Source: Molossus alvarezi (taxonomy: Eukaryota > Chordata > Mammalia > Chiroptera > Molossidae). Taken from it: DNA of 64,000 nt. The position numbers and the translations under genes were made by a program. The first letter of the stretch is position 1; every line of letters starts with the position of its first letter. The notes under the pieces are model-generated. The model was not told where the DNA came from, searched no databases, and worked only from the letters and a program-made list of their open reading frames with translations. Shown here piece after piece: positions 1-12,000 of this stretch. The DNA lies in NCBI GenBank assembly GCA_037176705.1, contig CM073889.1, forward strand, positions 106,657,890 through 106,721,889, read 5' to 3'.

Positions 1-2508
1 GTCAGGAATCACTGACCTTGTGTTTTCTGTATCTCTGTCTTAAATCACCAACTGCTTGTTTAGCTTTTATCCCAAATGTTTGGCAGAAACTGGTTTGCTT
101 CCCTCACACATGTTTTTCCTTGAGAGTGTTGATATTGGGCTGTATCCTATATGATAACAAAATACCAGACTTCTTGGGTCATTGGTTTAATGCAGCTGTG
201 GTTGGTTGGGGTTCATGAAAGTCACCACTTGTCATTTGTTTATATCACTGCTCTAGTGAATTTAGAGTTTTCTTTGCTAGAGAGTTGGAAACTTCATCTC
301 CAGATTCAAGCATTCCCCCATTTCGTGTTAACTGACATCCAAATGGGGAATACTATGGAGCAAGGCATCCTGTGAGTGTTCAACATAGACCGTGTAGCAA
401 CTTAGTAGAGAGCTCAGGAGGAAAGAGACTAAGTAGTTTCTTCTTAAATTAATCTACTATTGTTCCACTGGAGTCAGAAGAATCCATAGTGTAGCAGGGT
501 GCAACATAGACTTCTTAACAAGGCTGGTTGGAAAGACTATGTGTCTAGAGAACACAAGAGACTCTTGAGTATACCTGAAAGACAGTGGTTATATCCAAAT
601 ATTTTTGGAGTTCTAAAAAGCAGGGTAAAGGCCTTGCTGAAACAAGGCAACAATACAACACAGATGTGCAAAATGCAATGAGTTTGGGATAACCCAATAC
701 CAGCTAGAATATAGCAAACAAATATCCCTTCCTCAGCTTTGGTCCATAAGTCTCCAGGTACATAAGGGACATCTATTTCTGAGATGCCCACATGGGGTGA
801 ACTAACTATATATGATCATTTGGTAGCAGTCATCGCGATGTCTGCCATGGAATAAGGTAAGGAGATGGCTGAAACTGGTCAGAAAAGGCTTGTATCTTGC
901 ATCTCTTTCTCCTTCTTTCCCCTTAAAAACTTTCCTGCTCTTCAGGTGTCCCTCCACTTGCTTGCTCCCCCCAAATATAGATAAATCACTATTCTAAAGG
1001 AAATACAAGGTCCAAGCGAAGGAATAAGAATAGACACAACAGTTTTAGTTGTACATGGCCCCCGAAGCCTGCAGAAAGAGGAGGAAAACCGAGGCCAGCC
1101 CAAGACTATCCGACAGCAACTTCAACTCAGTTTCACTGGTTCAGTCTAATTCAATCGTTAGGGTCAGAGAAGAAGGGGAAGGGTAATGTAAGAACATTCG
1201 AGGTTGAATGGACAGTTCATTGCTCTATAGAGTGATATGGCTACTAAAAGGTTTACCAAATGCTGGTGAGAAATAAAGACAAAACCACAAACAGAATTAT
1301 ATTAAATGTGCTCGTAAGGAAGATCACAACATCACAGGATGAGAGGTCAGTGAAACTAATCAGAGTCGAAAATAGCTTCTCCTAATGGGGTCCCCCCTAC
1401 CTGATCCTGAATTTAAGGTCAGTCCCCCTGCTTCCTCGCTGAGTTCCACCAGGCCAGGGTATGTAAATTAAGCACTGGAAGGGACTATAGAGGTCACACC
1501 CATGATCACACAACTAGTTAGCCACTGAAACTTCTCCATATTTTTTCCCCATTGCAATGGACTCTGAGATGTGTTTCCATGACTTCATGTCAATAAAGAT
1601 ATGTCTGATGTTTGGGAATTCACTTCACTTTGAACAAACAGGGAACCTCCACTAAGGTGTTACTCCAGAATCCCCTACAAGAAACTTGTGCCTGCACAGA
1701 ATCTACCCTGGTGCCTGCTAAAAAACAAGCAAAAGGACACATCCTCTTCCAAAATATGTTAGCTTACACTGATGGATAAATAGGCCATTTTCTCTGTGTG
1801 TAGTGCATATGTAAGTGCACGTGTATGCACATGTGTGTTTGTGCATGTGTGTGGGAAAGTGTGTGGAAGTTTATTTATTTAAAGGACAACATACTGGGTT
1901 GCAAGCTTCATAGAGAAATAAAAGTAAATAAGAAATAATAAATAAGAATGAAGCATGTTGATATAGGACCTTACCAATCACCCTGCTGAGCTTTGAGAAG
2001 AATCTGAAAGCATGTTCTGCCAAGAACAATTTGCAGAGTGGATATTCAGTCCTTCAGAAACCAAATATTATTGAGACAAATGTTAGATGCTGATCTCTTG
2101 TAATTATTTTATACCAGAAGGATTTAATATCAGTTTCTCATTATATGAAACAAAACTATGATGCTCCACTAGGCTTGATCAAAGTTTCCTAAGAACAGCA
2201 GGATAATCCCCCTTGGCCCCCAGGACTGCCTCTTTATCCAAATATCTCCTAGAAATTCCCATTGAAGTAAAATGTCTGTCTTACTCCAAGACAAAACAGT
2301 GCCTTATAAATGAGAGAAGAAAGATATACTTAGACGAGATCGCATAACAGATACTAAGGAGACAAAAAAGACTCCTTGGGGCTCTGAACCAAATTAATGA
2401 AAGTGGCATAGAGGTTGCTGCCACATTTAGTTTCCTTAAAACATCAAAATTCTATTTGGATAAGGCAGGTGTAGGTGAGTGTGCCACATGCATTTGGATC
2501 CTATAATT
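1..2508. other. unique intergenic sequence, no gene seen
   Basis: No reading frame longer than about 85 codons and no recognisable protein motif occurs here. Base composition is ordinary AT-leaning mammalian non-coding DNA with few CpGs. I recognise no interspersed repeat apart from the TG-rich patch listed separately. Confidence 0.6.
1793..1862. repeat. degenerate TG/CATG-rich tract
   Basis: Alternating purine-pyrimidine sequence rich in TGTG, GTGCA and CATGTG runs, interrupted often. It is an eroded (TG)n-type simple repeat. Alternating purine-pyrimidine DNA of this kind can adopt Z-form, but no function is implied. Confidence 0.6.
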
Positions 2509-2522
2509 AAAATGTCCAGACC

Positions 2523-2762
2523 GCCCTGGCCGGTTTGGCTCAGCGGTTAGAGCATCGGCCTGCGGTCCAGAGAGACCCGGGTTTGGTTCCCGCTAAGGGC
2601 ATGTACCACGGTTACAGCTTGTCCCTGGCCCTGGTTGGGTCGTGCAGGTGGTAACCACTCGATGTGTCCCTTTCACGTTGATGTTTCTCTCTCTCTCTCT
2701 CCCTCCCACTCTATCTGAACAAAAAATGGAAAAGTATCCTTGGGTGAGGATAAAAAAAAAAA
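2523..2762 (+). mobile_element. Ves SINE copy 1, full length
   Basis: The tRNA-like head begins GCCCTGGCCGGTTTGGCTC. It carries an A box (TGGCTCAGCGGTTAGAG) and a B-box region (GGGTTTGGTTCCC). A CT-rich body follows, then the GTGAGGAT motif and a poly(A) tail. A 14-bp direct repeat ending TGTCCAGACC flanks it at 2509-2522 and 2763-2776, although its first As merge with the tail. The perfect duplication and few mutations suggest a fairly recent insertion. The head resembles a tRNA but is not a tRNA gene. Confidence 0.95.
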
Positions 2763-2776
2763 AAAATGTCCAGACC

Positions 2777-3099
2777 AAGAGGGAGATTATCCTGCACTTT
2801 GATTGATTAATCATATCTAGAACTTGGTTTAATTCTGGGAGCTGTATTTTGAGAAAGGGGGTGCAGATACACCAGAAAGGCTCCAGAGTGGAAAACCAGA
2901 GTGGTGAATGATTCAAGAATTATTTCATGGGAAACAGAGTTAAAGAAACTGGGAATTGTAAACCTGGAGACAAGAAAAATAGAGGAGGGAGAAAATAGGA
3001 AAGCCAAATTTTCAAATTTTTTAGTTTTTCATACTGTTTTTCTTCTATTTGCTCAAGTATACTATGAGTTATCTGTCTGTGTATTCTCTTATACTTAAA
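2777..3099. other. unique sequence
   Basis: No recognised repeat or gene. A 107-codon minus-strand frame at 2593-2916 runs across Ves copy 1 and is not a gene. Confidence 0.5.
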
Positions 3100-3345
3100 A
3101 TGTTCTTCTCCCTTCTCCTAACCGTTGATTCCTCCAGATCCAGCTCAGCATCACCTTCTCCAGTAAACCTTTCAGGAGTGCCTTATACTTTTCTTCCTCC
3201 CTGCCATAAGCAGAGAACTAGGTGTTCTTTCTCTGAACCCTATTATTCTATAAAAATAATTTCATCTTATGGTAGAACTTTGTATTCCAATGTCTATGGA
3301 TCTTCTCTATTACATTAAGCTATGGACAGAGAGTAGGTCCTATAT
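3100..3345 (+). repeat. L2-like LINE fragment
   Basis: Runs such as CTCCAGATCCAGCTCAGCATCACC, given here only as the gist 'CAGCTCAGC..CACCTTCTCC', followed by TTC..CCTCCCTGCC and AGAGTAGGTCC, match the order of segments in the L2 3' region on the plus strand. Strongly diverged, so the call is by pattern only. Confidence 0.45.
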
Positions 3346-3379
3346 TTCTTTCATTAATTTTTGACCACCCTTTGCTAGA

Positions 3380-3500
3380 TATCTGGTATTTCCTAAATAT
3401 TGTGCTAAAGACTAGGAATATAAAAGCAAAGGATTCAGCTTTTGTCCTTGCAGAACATAAAACAAGAAAGACATATGCAAACATCAGAAACAAGATAAGG
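3380..3500. repeat. ancient repeat relic (MIR/L2-era, family uncertain)
   Basis: Sequence of the type TATTGTGCTAAAGACTAGGAA..AAAGCAAAGGATTCAGC..CCTTGCAGAAC resembles the widespread old mammalian repeat with the 'GTGCTAGGCACTGGGGATA..CCCTGCCCTC' core. Eroded, and orientation not assigned. Confidence 0.35.
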
Positions 3501-3504
3501 ATGT

Positions 3505-5668
3505 CTTCTCTCACATATTGTCTTCAACATTGTACTTGAGATTCCAGCCAGTTGAATAAGGCAAGAAAACAAAACTAAGGAAATCTAGATTGAGGGGAAA
3601 AATAAAATTATTCTTTTTTTTTTAAATCCTCTCTGAAGGACATCTTTCCATTTGTCTTCAGATAGAGTGGGTGAGAGAGAGAGAGAGAGAGAGAGAAAGA
3701 AAGAAACATTGATATGACACATTGATTGGTTGCCTCCTGTACAAGCCCAAACAGGGCTGAGGACCAAATCATAACTGAGGCACATGCCCTTGATCAGAAT
3801 TGAACCTATCTGTAGGTTTGATCTTTGATCTGTGGCCAATACTCTAACCACTGAGCAAAACTGGCCAGGGCAGCAAAATTATTCTTATTCATTGATGACA
3901 TAATAATCAAGTAGAAAATTCAAGAGAATATGGGACTAATAACTGAGTTTAGCAAAATTGTATGGCAGAAATTCACATACAAAATTAATTGTATTTCTAT
4001 ATACTAGAACAATGAAAAATTGATATTTATAAGCCAATACCATCTAAAATAGAGTAAAAAATATATAAAATTAGTAAGAATAAATCTTTACAAAAATTTT
4101 AATGACTTTACCACTGAAAACTAAAAAGTATTGCTGAGAGAAATTAAATAGATAATTTATAAAAAAGAAATATTTATGTTTATGGGTTCTGAAAACTCAA
4201 ATTGTAAAATGTCAGATATCTTCTAGTTAATCTCTAGATTCAGTATAATCCCAGTCAAAATTATAGGAAGCTTTTTTTGTAGAAATTACCAGCTGATTCT
4301 GAAAAATCATTTGAAAATACAAAGGATAGAGAATAGCTCAGACACCTTTAAAAAATAAAAATAAAAAGTTTAGAGAGCCAACACTATCGATTTTCAAGAT
4401 GTATTATAAAATGACTGTAAAATGACAATACGGTTTTATATAAAAATGGAGAACTGGATCAATGGAACAGAATAAAGAGTACACAAATAGAGTCGTGAGT
4501 ATGTGGTCAACTAATTTTTAACAAAAGCGCAAAGGCAATTCAATGGAGAGAAGACAATCTTTTCAACAAATGGTGTTGGAATCACTGAATATTTATATGC
4601 AACAAAAAATGAACTTCAATTAATACATTTTATTGCACACATAAATTAACTTATAATGAATCATTGAGCTAAATATAAAACCTAGAACTATAAACACTTC
4701 CAGAAGAAAAATGGGAGAAAAACCTTTGTGGTCTTGGATTAGGCAAAGATTTCTTAGATATGAGACCAAAATCCTGATCTATTAAAAAAAATTAATAAAT
4801 ACAACTTAACCAATATTCAAAACTGTCTGCCTTTTAAAAGACGCTGCGAAGAGAATGAAGACAAACCACAGCCTGGAAGAAATATTTGTGGTACATATAT
4901 CTGATAAAAAAAAAAAAAAAACTGTATCTGAACTACATAAGGAATTCTTAAGTCTCAATAATAAGAAAACAACCTATTTTTTTTAATGGGTAAACGATTC
5001 GAACAGATACTTTATCAAAAAAGATATATAATGGCAAATACACACATAAAAAAATGCTCAGTGTAATTAGTCTCAGAAAATCCAAAGTAGAACCACAATG
5101 TGCTATGACTACATCCTTATTAGAATCTAAAAAGACAAACCATGTGAAATATGGTTGCAAGGATGTGGAGCAACTAGAACACTGAGTCTGCTAATAAGAA
5201 TGCAACATGGTACCACCATTTTGGGAAACAGATTGGTCGTTTTTTTTTTTTTTAAGTTAAACATACACCTACCATATAACCCAACAATTCCACTCCTAGG
5301 TATTTATCAAAGGGATGTGAGAGCGTATGTCACCCCGGGACTTGAACATTAATATTCATTGAAACTTATTCATAACTAACAAGTACTGGAGACAACTCAA
5401 GTGTCCTTAAGTAGAGTATGCATCCATACTATGAACTCCTACTCAGCAATAAAAATGAATGAACTATTGATCTGCTCTACAACACAGGTAAATCTCAAAA
5501 TAATTCGAGTTGAAGAGAAGGGTCAGACAGCCGCCAAGACAGCTTGGGGGGTGATAGATATGCTCATTGCCTTGAATATGGTGATGATTTCATATATAAA
5601 ACATTGAATTATATAATTTAAATATATACTGTTTATCAGTTATCCCTCAAAAATCCTATTTTAAAAAC
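3505..5668 (+). mobile_element. old L1 3' half (ORF2 C-terminal part and 3' UTR), interrupted
   Basis: Starts in the ORF2 reverse-transcriptase region and continues through typical ORF2 sequence, for example CTAGAACTATAAA and AAACCTTTGTG near 4680-4725, and ATTCCACTCCTAGGTATTTA near 5287-5306. It ends in an L1 3' UTR with GGTGATAGATATGCTCATTG near 5551-5570. Many stops and frameshifts make it a dead copy. It is 5' truncated and split by Ves copy 2. The divergence fits an old mammalian L1 (L1MA/L1MB age, inferred). A run of 15 As lies near 4908 and a T run near 5241. Confidence 0.9.
3616..3874 (-). mobile_element. Ves SINE copy 2, nested in L1
   Basis: Reverse orientation: a T-rich tail at the left, a (GA)n/(CT)n body near 3675-3705, and the tRNA-like head at the right ending in CTGGCCAGGG. 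The 12-bp duplication AAAATTATTCTT lies at 3604-3615 and 3875-3886. Removing the Ves and one repeat rejoins continuous L1 ORF2 sequence, so the SINE is younger than the L1. The body is more diverged than in copies 1 and 4. Confidence 0.93.
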
Positions 5669-6269
5669 ATAGTAACAGCAATGTTTAAGAACTTCGTTTG
5701 AAGTGTGCCTAGAACAGGGCAGAGACTCGTGCTGTTAAAGCATGGAGTGGTCCATTAGGTTCATTCTCTGTTACTCTCAAGTACAGAACAGCCCAGAGGC
5801 AGATGTCAGTTTAATGTGTTCACTGGAGTTGTCTAATAATGGAATGAGCTCCTTGAATAGAACGGTGTTTATCAGAGTGATTGAAAGTCAGGTTCTGGAG
5901 TAAAGAAGACTCAAGTTCAAGTTATGGTTTTGCTTCTTACTGTATGGACTGATTTCCGTGCTCAAGGCCACGCAGAAAGAAAGAGCTCAAAGGGTTTGAG
6001 GCAGCCAAGAGCTGCTGATTGCCAGTCCCAGGTATGCTGGGCCCCGTGTTTTCCTGTTCACCTGGCGCCACGGTGGATTGAGGGCTGCCTTTTGTTTCTT
6101 CAGACGGATGATCTTACACTCCAGGTGCATGATGCTTACGTGTTAGGGGAACCTGGGTTTAGTTTTCTATTTTCGAAGCAGCGGGCCTCTGCTGTAACGA
6201 TGTGCAACCGCAGGTCTGGCCGACTGTTTCACTCCGCATGTTGAAAGGAGGCTCCAGGAAGTATTTCCA
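5669..6269. other. unique sequence with a possible MIR relic
   Basis: Around 5878-5955 the order TCAGGTTCTGGAG..AAGACTCAAGTTCAAGT..TTTTGCTTCTTACTGT follows the plus-strand MIR head, heavily decayed. The rest is unique. The 106-codon frame at 5924-6244 has no recognisable motif. Confidence 0.4.
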
Positions 6270-7110
6270 TTCTGAATCGCACAGAATTTGTGATTTGCAT
6301 GCACCTTTTGAGTCAAAATCAAACATGTGCCCTGGATTGGCCCAAGTTTAATTAAAATGATGAGAATGTGTGATAGGCATTTGGTCTAAGGCAAAAAGGA
6401 TGCACAGCATTGAAATTTGGAACAAACATTTTTTTTTTTTTAAATGAGAAATGCATGGTTGGCAGTGATAAGAAATGCCAAGACTGTGTATTACACGGGA
6501 TCACGGGTTGAAAATAGAAAATACCCTAAAAATTCTGGCTCACTGTGAAACTGTCGTAGGAAGGTTTGGATAGGATTACATAGTTTATGGATAATGTCCC
6601 TGTAACTAACACTGTAGATGTTTATAATCTTTTCTATAGTCTTTTTGTGGCTCACCATGTATAGCTGATGGGCTGCTCATCAACCCTGGCCGCTTTTCCC
6701 ATTTAACCACACAGGGGAGGAGGAGGAGAATTTTCATCTCGAAGGGCTAAGCTCTGCAAAATTGACGATCACCCCGACACACTCGTGCCAACAAACTCAG
6801 CGTGAAACAAAGTCTAAATGGCCAAGCACAGAAAGTGTAGAACTAATCATTTGAATTGAGGATTATTAAAATTGGCCACTTTTTCCATTGCAAACAATGT
6901 CGATGTGACTGATATTAAAGAATGTTTGCTATTATAATTTAAGTTCTATTTAAATAAATACACATATGTAGTTTGTGAAATCGAATTGCAGGCATGTATT
7001 GCTTAGGCTCTTGAATTAAAGACTGTCGAATTAAGAACAATCTGAGCTATGGAGAGTCTCTCATTTTACAGGACACTTTTAAGCTTCATCATTTACTCAG
7101 TAAATATTGA
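6270..7110. promoter_or_regulatory. candidate conserved non-coding element, AT-rich motif cluster
   Basis: Visible motifs: the octamer ATTTGCAT at 6293-6300; the palindromic homeodomain-type TTTAATTAAA at 6347-6356; GGATTA at 6573-6578; and an inverted pair CATTG-caaa-CAATG at 6886-6899, which could fit SOX factors. No repeat family is recognised across about 800 bp. Candidate only: motif content was read by eye, and conservation is not known from one genome. Confidence 0.3.
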
Positions 7111-8163
7111 AATTTCTAAATAAGGTAGTTGGAATCATTTGCAAGAAGAATTATCATACTATAAAGACACATCATCTTAATTTTAAGACAGATCAGCCTA
7201 ACAGAATACATCGCAAACCATTCTGTAAATAATGGAGTTTCCCCTTGGACGAGTAGCCTAAAGTTTGGTCTGATTAGGATCAATCATTTGCTAATGTATG
7301 CCAATACTCAACATTCCCAAATTCTACTAAAAATGGTGAGCAAATGGCCTCTTATACCATCTCCATGAAACTCACATACCCAACCTGAATGTCATCTTGA
7401 AAGTCTGCAAGTCTGACCTTGAGCCCTGTATACCTCAACCAAAGAGGAGGAACAGAAAATGGGGTGGAAAACGGCAAACGGGTTGCACTCTGCTGCCTCC
7501 AGAAGATACAGACCAAGACTGCAGAACGCAACCGGCATGCACTGCCACTCGGGATGGAAAGGGAGACCATGGCTCGCCTGGCTGTCTTTAATAATGATCT
7601 TTGTCTCCTAAATAGCTCCTACCCAAGTTTCAATGTTTAGTTTTAAGTAATATGAGCTATAGTTTCAGCATCCTTAGGGAGCTCAGTTTAAAAAAAGAAA
7701 AAATCTTTTTATTTAAAAATTGAAACACTTAGAAAACACAGTCTTGAGTTTTAGAAGCTGCAAAGTTTACAATTCTACTCTGTTAACATCGCTGTATCTT
7801 AGGTAGCAATATTAAGGACCAAGTAGATGTCAAAAGATCCCCAAATACCCTCAACATGAAATTGGGGTACAGGTCAGCAATTTGCTCAAAACCATACATC
7901 AGTTCAAAGATACAGAAAGGGAGGGTGACTCCTCAAGTTCAACAGGAGTGAACATCTGTTCCAAACATCCTCTCCTGGGTAGAGTGTGACTCATCTAAAC
8001 AACTTGATATACCAGACAAGTACGAGTTATGGCTGAATGTGTGGCTGAAGACCTCACAGAATCAAAACTCACACTTGTCAAGACCCAGCTTATAAGTGTA
8101 AATGGGAGAATGTGCAAAAGTCTACAACCTCTGTAGCTTCTTTTTGCTTTAAGACAGATTTTT
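7111..8163. other. unique sequence, no gene seen
   Basis: Short frames on both strands at 7352-7640 overlap one another and none resembles a known protein. No repeat recognised. Confidence 0.5.
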
Positions 8164-8165
8164 AA

Positions 8166-8170
<5 letters not shown>

Positions 8171-8220
<50 letters not shown>

Positions 8221-8268
8221 CCCCTCCCCCCTCTCTCTCTCTCATACACACCCACACCCACACACAAT
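8171..8268. repeat. (TC)n microsatellite with C-rich and CA-rich flank
   Basis: About 48 bp of uninterrupted TC (8171-8218), then a C-rich run, a second CT run near 8231-8243, and a CA-rich stretch to about 8268. Strong polypyrimidine mirror symmetry. Likely length-polymorphic. The minus-strand 119-codon frame here is the repeat read through as Glu-Arg. Confidence 0.95.
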
Positions 8269-8419
8269 CCAAACAATAGATACCTACTAACAGTATTTAT
8301 TACATCTGAATTCAATACCAACATTATGTTTTCAGTACTTTTTAAAACTAGCACTAAATACCACCATTTAATAAATGCTCAGATGATACTCATATAGGAT
8401 GTAAAGAAGAAAAAAAAAC

Positions 8420-8505
8420 TAAATTTAATTTATCCATCCACTGATGAGTATGTATTGAACACCAACCACGTGCCAGAGGTGTTCTAGGCAAGACATTCTA
8501 AACTA
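8420..8505 (-). repeat. MIR-type relic
   Basis: The sequence around 8446-8495 follows the pattern 'TATTGAGCACCTACTATGTGCCAGGCACTGTTCTAGGC' with substitutions: TATTGAACACCAACCACGTG, then CCAGAGGTGTTCTAGGC. This is the 3' end of a MIR on the minus strand. Confidence 0.5.
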
Positions 8506-8689
8506 TAATAGTAGTGCATGTTAAAACAACAGTACAATGGCCATCGGAATCACTCACAGAGGCTCCCAAGCAGGTGAAAAGCAGGAGAGGAACAAAGAAG
8601 GTAGATGGTTCCGCAGCCAAGCGCAAGTGGCGCTACCAGCTGGCAAGGGTATCGCACAGTTTATAAATCACTCGGTCCCCCGCCCCCAG

Positions 8690-9050
8690 CTTCGAAATGA
8701 CAAAATCATTCATTAAGGTTTCTTACTCTTTTGGAATTCACATTAATTTCATTTCTGTGCATAAATGTATTAATATTTTATATAGTGCTATTGCAAATTT
8801 GCATGATGAAATTTGCATACTATGCAGTGAAGCTGGTTTGCCAGGTCTACTAGTTGGTTGACTTGTCTTCCCAAAAGTCACTGAATAGCCAGCTTAATTA
8901 CTTAATTAGAGAATCTAATCTGATATTCGTGTTTATATTTTGATATAAGAATCAAAGAACTATAAATGCTACAGCGCCATACAACCAAAAATCTTAATGA
9001 TAAATGACCTGTTAGAGTACAGAAACTCACAGTTCCCTTTTTAATTATGT
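8690..9050. promoter_or_regulatory. candidate enhancer-like element with paired octamers
   Basis: Two octamer motifs ATTTGCAT at 8797-8804 and 8811-8818 start 14 bp apart. The first overlaps an inverted TTGCAAAT at 8791-8798. A tandem CTTAATTA/CTTAATTA homeodomain-type motif lies at 8893-8908. The region is AT-rich, non-repetitive and has no coding potential. Octamers of this form are known binding sites of POU-domain factors, and TAATTA of homeodomain factors. Regulatory function is inferred from motifs only. Confidence 0.35.
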
Positions 9051-12000
9051 TTTCTTCTATGGACTCAGTGTTTAAAAAGCTTTAGTCTTCTAAAAATTGT
9101 TAAGCAAAAATTTAACTTGTTTTCCAGCATTTTATTTACTATACACCCAGATGACAATCAGTAAGAACTTTAAATCATATTGCAATAACAAGGTCCACAC
9201 ACTTTTTATATGTATGTAACGTTAACACGATCTTATTTTAGGCAAGCATACAATATCCTTCAGCTTTTTCTTACTAATGAACAACAACTCACAGACTCCT
9301 TTACTCTATTTGGGAATTCCCAGCAGAAATTTATATAGAAAAGCCTATAGGTGGGGATGTGGCTGACCTATTTCTCTCTCTTTCTCTCTTTTCCATTATA
9401 GAGTATTCTGCCTTGAAAACAAAAAACAAAAAACTGATGTTTGCAATAACTTCCATCTCACGATTTAAGTAGGTGATTTCATGCATCATCCTGTTCTATG
9501 TTCTCACCTGTTTCATACAGTTTGTACGGTTTTCCCTTATAAAATATTGCCTTATGACATGGAGGGGTTTGTTATAAGGTAGGAGGAGGAGAACTTGGGA
9601 ATGGAGAGGGAAATACCCCCACCAGGTCTGGGGATCCCACTAATCAGAACAGGTTATTTTACTCTCAAGATGTAAGTAAAATAAAAATATTAAGACGTGT
9701 AACTTTCAATTATAAATTCTTCTGTAACGATACATTTGGGAGTTATCCTTCTTGGAATTCTTGGAAGGAGAATCTAAAGCTCTCCTTCTCTGAGCTGGTA
9801 TAAAAAAATCAAGTTCTCAAGTCTTTATCAACTGATTCCTATGCTCAGTTTGTCCGCCCCCACCCCCTACCCCCTCAACCTGCAGCCCCAATGACCACGT
9901 GCTCTTCCTTTAAGAAAAGCACACTGGAGAGTCTCAGGGAGATGTAACAGACACTGATCGCTAGAGGCTGAATGTAGGTGTCACAACACAAGCTAAATGG
10001 AAGAAGTAAAAGCAGAAATCGCTTTTAACGGAAAAGTCTGTATATCACAGGCCCTTGGGCTAAATATTGTTTCTGAAACAGGTGGTAATACATTCACAGA
10101 AGAGAAATCCCAGAACTTACAAGGGTTGTCCTTTACCTACAGAACAAGTTTGGTGGAGTTTCTGGAACACCTGCTCGCACACAATCCTCTGACTTCAGAA
10201 GTTTCATTTTCCTGGGACAGAGCTTGCCCCCAGCAAGTAAACTTCAGTGGGTGGCAAAACCGTCCTCCTCCCCCCCCCTCCCCCCGCACTCTTTTTTTGA
10301 TTTCTGAAATCCTCCGAGTCAGAGGGTGCTCAGGATAACAGTCTGATGCTCCTGGCACGCTCCCATCTGCCTTCGGTCACAATGAATCAGGTACTGAAAT
10401 TCCGAGGTTTTTAAAGGAAGACATTTACTTTACATTTGGAATTTTGTTGATCTCAGTTCCTGTTTCAAACGGGCACCTTCTCAGTCTAAAACACCTGTGC
10501 GCTTTTCATTCTTGCGGATCACTTTCTCCACCTGGCCCTGAACTTGAGGTCTTACCTAAATTAAAGCCACGGCTGGGGAATTTTTACTAAGAACACCTAA
10601 GCTTTTTCTTGCAAAATGAGGGGAAAGGCCACCCCGTGATGTTCCAGCTCAATCATAAAATTGCTATGCCAACCACCTGTCTCCTGCACTTTCAATGTCC
10701 AAATCCTGGGACGTTTTCTCTGAAATTAGTTGACTCCAAAGTCTTTCCCAAGCATGAGCTGGGTGTGGTTCTCAATGACGAGCACTGACTACTTCAACCT
10801 GGTTAAGGAGCCATTTCAGATTCATAGACCAGATCAAGGTCACGGTGATCGCAGTCAGTGGGCTGTCTGACCCCAGCCTGCTGGGGATGGAGCTCTGGTT
10901 TTTTCATGTATTTTGCAGAATGCCAAATGTGCTCTTGGCTCTTGGTAAATAGTAATTACGCCTTCCAAATTACAGGCTGAGCACTGTCAGCAGGTATAAA
11001 ACTCCGGGCACTGGACATTTCCATCGAAAATCCCAAAGGCATAGCCAAACACGTAGCAAACTGTGAGGGGCCGTTGAGCTATTTGGAATCAAATTTTGCC
11101 TCTTCTTTGCCAACTAGTTGTAAGTTGCTTTATTTAAAAAAAAAAAAAAAAATTAAACATTAGGACTTTCCAGGCATGTGAGGGCATTTTCTCCCCAAGT
11201 CTACTTTTTGTGTTTTTACTTTCTGTGTGGCGGGCCCGTGCTCCAGAGCTGCTCACAGCAGCTCCCGGGTTCCAGATGTGGGTGACAGCCGTTCACCACC
11301 CGAAGATCTCGGGGGCAGGCCGCTGCTTTATGGAAAATTCTTCTGCCCCGGAATATACCTCCCTCGCCTGTTATTTCTAATGCCTAAATCTCTGAGACTT
11401 CATTTCTTTTTTCTCTCTAACTTTTTTATTTTTCCCCCAAGTAACTCAAGGATATTTGTTTCAAGGAGAAGTAACCTTTTAGTTATCTGTGTGAATTTTT
11501 TCAGGCCTTCAGCAGGAAGTACGTTTTGACGAGAAAGGGAACGTGATTGTGTGTAAGGAAGGAAGACAGGGAGACAGAGAGGGAAGGAAGGAGGGAGGGA
11601 AGGAAGGAAGGAGGAAAAGGGGAGATGGGGAACAGCTGGCCAGAGTGGGAGAGAGGCCATAGGGTCCAGAAAGAAGAGACTGGAAAAGTATGAGAGACAC
11701 ACCCATCACCTGCTTGCCAGCGTCACCAAGGACAGTTGCTTTTACCTTCTATTCCAAAGCATCGCTTTTTGAGGGTAATTTTCCAAACCAAACGACTTCA
11801 ACGCCAGTCTAAGGAATTAGATGCGCAAGTCAAATTTCCATGAATAGCTGGAAGTCAGTCGGGTCCACAATTATCTCCAGACAGAAACTAAAGATTCTAT
11901 TGCGTCATTTAAAAGTATAATTTACATGAAGCTCCCCACGTTATTAGCATTTTATTTTTGAAATGGTATAAATATAACCTCGAAAACAGTTGCATAAAGA

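Noticed and set aside
2535..2600. tRNA gene-like A and B boxes
   Set aside because: They belong to the tRNA-derived head of a Ves SINE. The same applies to every other Ves head in the window; none is a stand-alone tRNA gene.
7995..8354. 119-codon minus-strand frame with a long Glu-Arg repeat
   Set aside because: It is the (TC)n microsatellite translated.
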